From: Sthenelais limicola
Taxonomy: Eukaryota; Annelida; Polychaeta; Phyllodocida; Sigalionidae
Direction of reading: 5' to 3'
DNA: 64,000 nucleotides
Assembly (NCBI GenBank): GCA_942159475.1
Contig: OW804095.1
Location: 153,630,517 to 153,694,516 of the forward strand
The notes beneath the pieces were generated by a model. That model saw only the letters and a list, made by a program, of their open reading frames with translations, made no database searches and had not been told where the DNA came from. Position numbers and translations under genes: made by a program. Shown piece after piece: positions 55,374 through 61,499 of the stretch (the stretch's first letter is position 1; each line of letters starts with the position of its first letter).

Positions 55374-55985
55374 ATGATTCGTACGATCGTTGTGGCAGAT
55401 TCGAGGGGTAGAGGGATTGGCAACCTCTTAAATGATTCTGGGATACTGATCTGTGTGTATCCGGGCGCCAAAATGGAATTCTTAACCCAAGAGGCACTAA
55501 AGTTATTCAATAGATATGGGCCAAGGAACATCTTGATCTGTGGTGGTATTTGCAATTTTAGCACCAAGAATAGAGTTACTAAAGAAATCTCCCTGACATA
55601 TCCGACAAAAGAAGAGGCGATAGATAAGATGAGCAGTATATTTGATGATACTCTAGAAAAAATGAGTCTTATTATGGATAGGTGCAATGTGTCCATAGGT
55701 GGCTTGATTGGCCTAGACCTAAATAAGGCCAACAGATTGGATGGTTATGCAATTAAACAACAAGATATCAACGACTCAATAGTAGAAATCAACCATAGGC
55801 TAACAGGACTAAACCAGAATAGAGGGGTTAAACATGTCCCACTTATCAACAAAGTTCACTACAAAGCCAAAACCAAGTACAGGCACTTCTTGAGAAGGCT
55901 AACCGATGGAGTACACTTTGACGAGATTGTTAGGAAAAGCTGGGCAGTCCAAATTCGGGGCTTTGATAATAGTCCTTGCATATAG
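55374..55985 (+). CDS. LINE ORF2, SGNH-hydrolase-like protein
   Basis: A 203-residue protein starting 25 nt after the ORF1 stop and in the +1 frame relative to it. It reads as an SGNH/GDSL-type esterase fold: block I is VVADSRGRGI with candidate nucleophile Ser10, block II is YPGAK with Gly31, block III is CGGICN with Asn61, and block V is TDGVHF with Asp178 and His181. All four catalytic blocks are therefore present. Esterase domains of this type are known inside ORF1 of CR1-like elements; here it is a stand-alone ORF. The same frame is open back to 55170, overlapping the end of ORF1, but that part (rich in short unrelated words) has no SGNH feature, so I start at ATG 55374. It could be made by reinitiation or by frameshift from ORF1. 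The substrate is unknown. Confidence 0.82.
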   Translation: MIRTIVVADSRGRGIGNLLNDSGILICVYPGAKMEFLTQEALKLFNRYGPRNILICGGICNFSTKNRVTKEISLTYPTKEEAIDKMSSIFDDTLEKMSLIMDRCNVSIGGLIGLDLNKANRLDGYAIKQQDINDSIVEINHRLTGLNQNRGVKHVPLINKVHYKAKTKYRHFLRRLTDGVHFDEIVRKSWAVQIRGFDNSPCI

Positions 55986-56001
55986 CTATATACTGGTTAT
56001 C

Positions 56002-56030
56002 CCCTCAGAAGTCGTTTGGCGACCTGAGGG
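56002..56030 (+). promoter_or_regulatory. inter-ORF RNA hairpin 1
   Basis: CCCTCAG / AA / GTCG / TTTGG / CGAC / CTGAGGG: an 11-bp stem with an AA bulge on the 5' side and a 5-nt loop, 16 nt after the ORF2 stop. Confidence 0.75.
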
Positions 56031-56178
56031 AGGACACCAGTCGTGGCTGAGGCTTGGAATACCTGGACATAGGACTAAGTGTATGGTAATTCAATTCTAT
56101 ATATTCTACTTAAAGAAACATATGCATACCGACGTAATTTATGATTTATTCAGCCTAAATAATACGCAGACATTCAAA

Positions 56179-56201
56179 ACAGAAGTCGTTTGGCGACCTG
56201 T
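56179..56201 (+). promoter_or_regulatory. inter-ORF RNA hairpin 2
   Basis: ACAG / AA / GTCG / TTTGG / CGAC / CTGT: same bulge, inner stem and loop as hairpin 1, with a shorter outer stem whose outermost pair differs (A-T here, T-A in hairpin 1) but still pairs. It lies 86 nt before ORF3. Confidence 0.72.
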
Positions 56202-56287
56202 GAAGGATAGTCGTAGTGTTATAGGGAATGAATGGTGTTTAAATATATGCAATGATTCGAACAGTGACAGTGTTTATAGTAATATAA

Positions 56288-59146
56288 ATGGAAGACGTGA
56301 GTGAACAACAGACTATTACAACCTGGAAGGACTTAGCCGGAAGAAAAGGTCTTAAAGTTGTACATTATAATATTAGGTCTATGCTACCGAAGATGGACAG
56401 TTTGAAGAATGAACTATTAAACAAAGAATTGGAAGTAATTATCTTAACTGAAAGCTGGCTAAAGGAGGAAATCCATAATGGTATGATATCAAGTCAAGGA
56501 TATTCCATATTTAGGTTAGATAGAGAAACAGGAATAAGAGGTGGAGGACTCTGTTGTTACATTAGGGATGACTATTTTGTTGAAAGCTTACCGAATTGGA
56601 AAATATCGAATAACAATAGTGAAATTTTAGGCTTAAAAATATGGAGACCGAATAATCCTTGTTACAAAATAATTGCGACTTATCGCCCGCCTGGCGGCAA
56701 CTTGAATGAGTACTTTGTAGATCTCGATGAAGTTATGAAGAATTGTATAGTACGTGATAATGAAAATGTTATAATAACTGGTGATTTGAATATAGATACT
56801 TTAACGAATGATAATAAGAGTAAAGCATTTAAACAATTTATAGACAGTAAGAACTTGATCAGTCATATCAAAGATGTTACGAGATATGGTTTACAAAAAG
56901 ATACAATAATAGACCACTTTCTAGTTAGAAGTAAGATTGATGCAAAAGCAGGTGTAATTAATTTTTCTCTCTCTGATCATCAAGCAATATACCTGATTAT
57001 GAGAAAGATAACAGAACCGAAAAAGAAGATGACAATAAAAGGGAGATGTCTGACGAATTATAGTCCTGAATGTCTTAAAAGGGAATTGAATAAAATTGAA
57101 TGGAATAAATATTATAGGTTAACAAATCCTGATGAATGCTGGGATTTCATTTATGACAATCTGGTACGGATAATAGATAGAATTGCTCCTTATAAGGAAT
57201 TTAAAGAAAGAGTTATAAGACCGGGTTGGTACACTGTCGAGATTACTGAGCTATCTAAGGATAGAGAAAGGTTGTTTAAGAAGGCTAACCGAACCAAGAA
57301 TGTGGAAGATATAAGAGCTGCTAGAGCTGCACGTAGCTTATGTAATAATAGGACGAAAAACGCCAAATCAGAGTACTATAAGGATTTATTGGAAAGACAC
57401 AGGAAAGATTCGAATAAGTTTTGGAAAGTTTTAAAAGAGGTAGACACGAAAACGGATTGTAAAATATCAAACCTATTGATAGACGGAGAGAGCATACATG
57501 GGCTTGATCTTGCGAATAATCTAAATACACATTTCTGTGAAGTTGGTGAAAAGATAAGTGAATCCATTGGTAGTCATGAAAGTAAAAGGTATAATGAGAA
57601 AAGAGGAGAAGGGCTGAGTAAGATTAATATTGACTTGGATGAAACACTGAAATTATTTATGAATATTGATGTGAATAAGAACTCAGGATGTGACTCAATT
57701 TCTACTAGAATATATAAGGATAGCTTTATAATACTGGTAAATCAAATGGTTCATCTGTATAGAATGTCACTGAGAAAAGGGATTTTTCCCAATAAATGGA
57801 AATGTGCTATAGTAGTGCCTATACCCAAGGTAAATAACCCTAAATCACAGAATGATGTAAGACCTATTTCACTCACTCATGTTGCCGGTAAGATCTTGGA
57901 AAAAATTGTAGTAGACCAATTAATGAATTTTTTAAATGTTAAAGGGATAATCAGCGAACAACAAAAAGGATATCAGAAGGGCAAATCGACTACTGATGCG
58001 CTTGTTGAGTTTGTATGTGATGTAAATAGAGCTATGAGTCTTAAAAAGGTAACAGTTGCGTGTTTTGTGGATTTTAGCAAAGCCTTCAATTCTGTGGTTC
58101 CGACTTTAATGATAAATAAATTATATGATATAGGTATTGAAAAAGATCTAATAAGGTGGTTTGATTCATATCTGAATAAGCGTTCACAGAAAGTGAGACT
58201 TAATGGAATTACCTCTGGAGTGTCGAATATTAATTATGGTGTACCCCAGGGTTCTATACTAGGACCTATCATGTATTTAATCTATGCCAATGACTTAAAA
58301 CACTTAAATTTGGAAACAAAATATTTGCAATATGCCGATGATACGGTTTTCTATATATCAGGTAAAAGTACAAAAGAATGTAAAAAACTATTGAATAAGG
58401 ACATGGATGTATTTGATAAATGGAGTAAAGGTAACAGACTACTAGTAAATAAGAAAAAGACAAAAATAATGGTATTTGGAGTGGACAAAAATAAAGGTAG
58501 TGATGGTGATACACCTAAAGTCATCTTTGATAAAGAGAACATAGATAGAATTAAAGCCTATACCTATCTAGGGGTGACAGTTGATGAGAGATTACAGATG
58601 AAAGATCAATTTAACAGCCTTGTGAAACAACTGAATGATAAAATATTTGCCTTTAGAAAAATAAGACCGAATGTGACTAAATTTGCAGCCATACTAATAG
58701 CGAAATCAAAGATGTTATCAATATTCGACTACAGCCTGTTTAGTCTATGCTGCTTAACACAGAAAGACTTGGGTAAACTACAAAAGATACAAAACAGAAT
58801 ACTGCGTATCGCACTTGGATGTGATTATTATGTAAGCAATATCGAAATACTAAGACAAACTGGAGTCATGAATATCAAACAAAGGCTAAAATACAATCTA
58901 TGCAATATAGGACATAAGGAGGTATATTTAAAAGGTAACGCCATATTTCCGGCTAGGAATACGAGACAGGCCCAAGCCCCTATGTTGGGTAATTTTGCCC
59001 CAAAAACTGGTAAAGATGAGAAATGTCTTTTAAATTGTATAAATACGTCCTGGAATAGCCTTGGAGCGGACTTAAGGCTGATTGGTGACGAGAAAGTCTT
59101 TAAGAATAGTCTGAAAAGAAACATCAAGGAAGAAAATAGACGGTAA
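56288..59146 (+). CDS. LINE ORF3: APE endonuclease and reverse transcriptase
   Basis: A 952-residue polyprotein that nicks target DNA and reverse-transcribes the element RNA. The N-terminal APE domain (about 22-240) has VHYNIRS (Asn28), LTESWL (Glu55), TYRPPGG, GDLNID (Asp166, Asn168) and SDHQ (Asp230, His231), so the catalytic set is complete. A linker with basic helices follows (about 245-430). The RT domain (about 515-745) has VRPISLTHVAGKILE, GYQKGKSTTDAL, CFVDFSKAFNSV with Asp595, YGVPQGSILGP (Val652 region) and QYADDTVFY with YADD at 682-685. The C-terminal region includes FDYSLFSLC and LGKLQKIQNRILRIALG, the usual LINE tail. No RNase H or restriction-like domain is seen. ATG 56288 is the first codon after an in-frame TAA at 56285. 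The frame is uninterrupted, so the enzyme may be active. Confidence 0.96.
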   Translation: MEDVSEQQTITTWKDLAGRKGLKVVHYNIRSMLPKMDSLKNELLNKELEVIILTESWLKEEIHNGMISSQGYSIFRLDRETGIRGGGLCCYIRDDYFVESLPNWKISNNNSEILGLKIWRPNNPCYKIIATYRPPGGNLNEYFVDLDEVMKNCIVRDNENVIITGDLNIDTLTNDNKSKAFKQFIDSKNLISHIKDVTRYGLQKDTIIDHFLVRSKIDAKAGVINFSLSDHQAIYLIMRKITEPKKKMTIKGRCLTNYSPECLKRELNKIEWNKYYRLTNPDECWDFIYDNLVRIIDRIAPYKEFKERVIRPGWYTVEITELSKDRERLFKKANRTKNVEDIRAARAARSLCNNRTKNAKSEYYKDLLERHRKDSNKFWKVLKEVDTKTDCKISNLLIDGESIHGLDLANNLNTHFCEVGEKISESIGSHESKRYNEKRGEGLSKINIDLDETLKLFMNIDVNKNSGCDSISTRIYKDSFIILVNQMVHLYRMSLRKGIFPNKWKCAIVVPIPKVNNPKSQNDVRPISLTHVAGKILEKIVVDQLMNFLNVKGIISEQQKGYQKGKSTTDALVEFVCDVNRAMSLKKVTVACFVDFSKAFNSVVPTLMINKLYDIGIEKDLIRWFDSYLNKRSQKVRLNGITSGVSNINYGVPQGSILGPIMYLIYANDLKHLNLETKYLQYADDTVFYISGKSTKECKKLLNKDMDVFDKWSKGNRLLVNKKKTKIMVFGVDKNKGSDGDTPKVIFDKENIDRIKAYTYLGVTVDERLQMKDQFNSLVKQLNDKIFAFRKIRPNVTKFAAILIAKSKMLSIFDYSLFSLCCLTQKDLGKLQKIQNRILRIALGCDYYVSNIEILRQTGVMNIKQRLKYNLCNIGHKEVYLKGNAIFPARNTRQAQAPMLGNFAPKTGKDEKCLLNCINTSWNSLGADLRLIGDEKVFKNSLKRNIKEENRR

Positions 59147-60052
59147 CGTCACTATAATCCATAATCCATACATTTTTCTCTTGTACTCCCTCTTTCCATT
59201 CCTCTCCTCCCCCCCCCTCCCCTCCTCTCTACTTCCATTTACTACATTATTGTACGCTAAATACAAATAAATATAAAACCATAAATGCTTAGATAATAAT
59301 GCTGGTTGATCTGCCGCCCTCTACCCCCTCCCTCCCTTGCCCTCGTTCAAATTATGAACTGTAACGTATTGTGTTGTATTATGTATGTGTGTTGTATTAT
59401 AATGGTATTGTGTATAATTGTAATTATAATTAACTATACTGATTGTAAAGTACTGTAAACTGGCGCAAATGCACCAATTGAGGTATACTCGAATACTTAG
59501 CTACCTAGGTAACATTAAGGACATATTAAGTCCCTAACTCCATGAACACATCTCTCAATCCAGATGAGATTACTGTAAATAAATCTACTGTAAAAATTAT
59601 ATCAAACTGTACATAGATCAAACTCTTCACCATCCCACCTCTCTGAAACAGACGGTATAGTCCAGAGACAGGAACAATTTCATACTTCATACTCATTAAT
59701 CATTTCACTCCTCATCACATAACATCATTATCACTCATTACTCTGTGCGACACAAAGCAATGTCTCATATTTTAGATTAAAATCTTTTGAATATATGTGA
59801 TGAAAAGCTATTTGTATGTAAAAATGACTCTTTGAAATAGTAGTAATTGAATGGTATAATAATATTATATACAGATGAAGTAAAAACTAGATTAATTTGT
59901 ACACCTTTGTAATTATTATAGACGGATGATTCGATAACATGAAATGATAACAAAATGTAAGATTTCAGGGCATGAGGAAAATCACCCCTGGGGTGAGATT
60001 GTATCATATTGTTATTAATTCCTGAATAAAGATTTTAAACCAAAAAAAAAAA
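59147..60052 (+). other. LINE 3' UTR and poly-A
   Basis: Non-coding, with a C-rich patch at 59206-59224. It ends CCTGAATAAAGATTTTAAAC plus 11 A. The polyadenylation signal lies about 13 nt before the A-run. Confidence 0.85.
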
Positions 60053-60100
60053 TATTCATTGACCTCAGGATTATGCACCAAACATTTCAGGAGCAACAAC
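60053..60100. repeat. satellite monomer beyond the LINE
   Basis: TCATTGACCTCAGGATTATG / CACCAAACA is a 55/59-bp satellite unit, diverged at its right side. It proves that the LINE sits within the array. Confidence 0.85.
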
Positions 60101-60293
60101 AGGAGCAGTTGTGCACAAGTCACCGGCCTCTGACACATATCTTCAGACCAGGGCTGATTTGCCATTCCCTGGCATGTATAATTCAATCCGATGCACATTA
60201 TTTATTGAGAGTGTAGGCTTTGCGTTGTCATGCATCCACCCCACAAGGTGGAACAGACTATTTGAGATGAGCACTGTATACTACCCAGACCTG

Positions 60294-60534
60294 TTATGGG
60301 TCAGATTTTCAGAAAATGTACAATTCGTCTTCACCAATCCTTTCAAATAACTCACATTTAAGACAAAAATGAGCTTCAAAATGCAGTTTAACATAACAGA
60401 ACTGATACTTTAAATCAACACAATACTAAATATACTCAGATATACCCGGTATTCTCCATTTTCAGCCTAATTTAGGAGAATTTCTTAAATATGTAGAGCT
60501 GCCAATTGTACATTTTCTGGAAATCTGACCCATA
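60294..60534 (-). mobile_element. MITE-A copy, full length
   Basis: Left TTATGGGTCAGATTTTCAG, CGTCTTCACCAATCCTTTCA, right TTCTGGAAATCTGACCCATA. TA at both ends. Confidence 0.94.
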
Positions 60535-60934
60535 TAGTCTGATTGCATGAATTATACACGCCACAACGTTATACCTGTGCTCAACACAGTTGCTACTGAC
60601 TTCTTATACAAGTTGTACGCCCCGCAAGGCGTATAACACGCTGTCCACAAACAGTATTTTATTAGAGATGTGTTCTCTGATTAATGAGCAACTCTAGGTG
60701 TAGGGCTGAGCATATAAATGGTGAACTGTATGTGCCCACACGTAATATTTTGGAAGATGTTTCTACCGTTTGTTTCATATGCTTGCTTGAAACTTTTTCC
60801 CTGTTGTTTTATCTGCCCCTGCCAAACAACATACCCCACAAACACCATAGCCTACATAGGATTAAAGTTGCGTTCTCATCGATTACAACATAATAAATCT
60901 TACCAAATTTCAGATAACGGTCATCTCATATATT
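60535..60934. other. spacer before the LTR
   Basis: Open frames 60684-60893 and 60718-60939 have no domain. A TATATTT at 60929-60935 could be a TATA box if the LTR starts further left than drawn. Confidence 0.35.
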
Positions 60935-61408
60935 TGTGACCAATACCTCTGCGAGGGGACATCTGCGGGTTGTCAGCTCTTAAGTATTTATAAAGTAAAG
61001 TAAAAAATGGTGTAAATAGATGGAACATAGCAAGGGGGAAGTCTGTACACTTGTTATTGACCGAGGGAGCGTGGAAAGTGAGAGGGCGTTAGCCCGAGAT
61101 CTTCCACACTCCCAAGGTCATGTTATGTAACATTACGTAACATTGTGTAACCTCATTATATTTATATTATTATTAATTATCACCTATTATCACATTACTT
61201 TAAATCGCTAATTATACTTAACTAGCTAGGACTGTGCAAGTCTACTTATACATGCTAGGCCATGGATATTACGTAAGGGCTCCGCCCACTCATTATTATG
61301 CATGTACCCTCCTGGAGGAGCCTGTAACTTAGTTACCATTAAATCAGTTGCTTAGCTCTTCTCACGAAGACCACACATTCGTTAGACTTCTTCCATTAGA
61401 CCATTACA
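60935..61408 (+). repeat. putative 5' LTR of a Gypsy-like element
   Basis: The segment begins TGTGACC and ends CCATTACA, the TG...CA form of LTRs, and is followed within 2 nt by a PBS-like TGG. It lies just upstream of a gag ORF. The 3' LTR is outside the window, so the left boundary is a guess. Confidence 0.45.
61058..61120 (+). promoter_or_regulatory. hairpin within the LTR
   Basis: TGACCGAGGGAGCGTGGAA pairs with TTCCACACTCCCAAGGTCA (few mismatches). The interior holds a second perfect hairpin, GGGC / GTTA / GCCC. In an LTR transcript this would form a long stem. Confidence 0.6.
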
Positions 61409-61427
61409 CTGGCGGACAACCCGCTCG
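61409..61427 (+). promoter_or_regulatory. putative primer-binding site
   Basis: CTGGCGGACAACCCGCTCG directly after the putative LTR end. I do not recognise a matching tRNA 3' end. Ten of these bases (61415-61424) are complementary to LTR bases 60965-60974. Confidence 0.4.
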
Positions 61428-61499
61428 ATCTTGGACATAGAGATTTTTTTTTCTCACAAAAAGCGAGTTCATTTGCAATTTGAAGCATGTTTTTGAGCG

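Larger units (their letters stand above)
55906..56304 (+). other. bridging open frame between ORF2 and ORF3
   Basis: A 132-codon frame overlaps the end of ORF2 by 80 nt and the start of ORF3 by 17 nt, in the +1 frame relative to ORF2. It has no domain. Its only striking feature is the peptide EVVWRP occurring twice, at the two copies of the hairpin sequence. It may be a by-product of RNA structure or a bridging peptide; I favour the former. Confidence 0.35.
53086..60052 (+). mobile_element. full-length three-ORF LINE with NADAR and SGNH domains
   Basis: About 6,967 bp inserted in the 55/59-bp satellite. Order: 5' UTR (53086-53431), ORF1, ORF2, inter-ORF region with two hairpins, ORF3, 3' UTR of about 900 bp with CTGAATAAAG, and 11 A at 60042-60052. 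All ORFs are open. The satellite register continues across the insertion: AATGT before it and TATTCATTGACC after it align to a 55-bp monomer without gain or loss. There are no LTRs. RT and endonuclease motifs fit the Jockey/CR1 superfamily; the exact clade needs a phylogeny. Confidence 0.92.
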
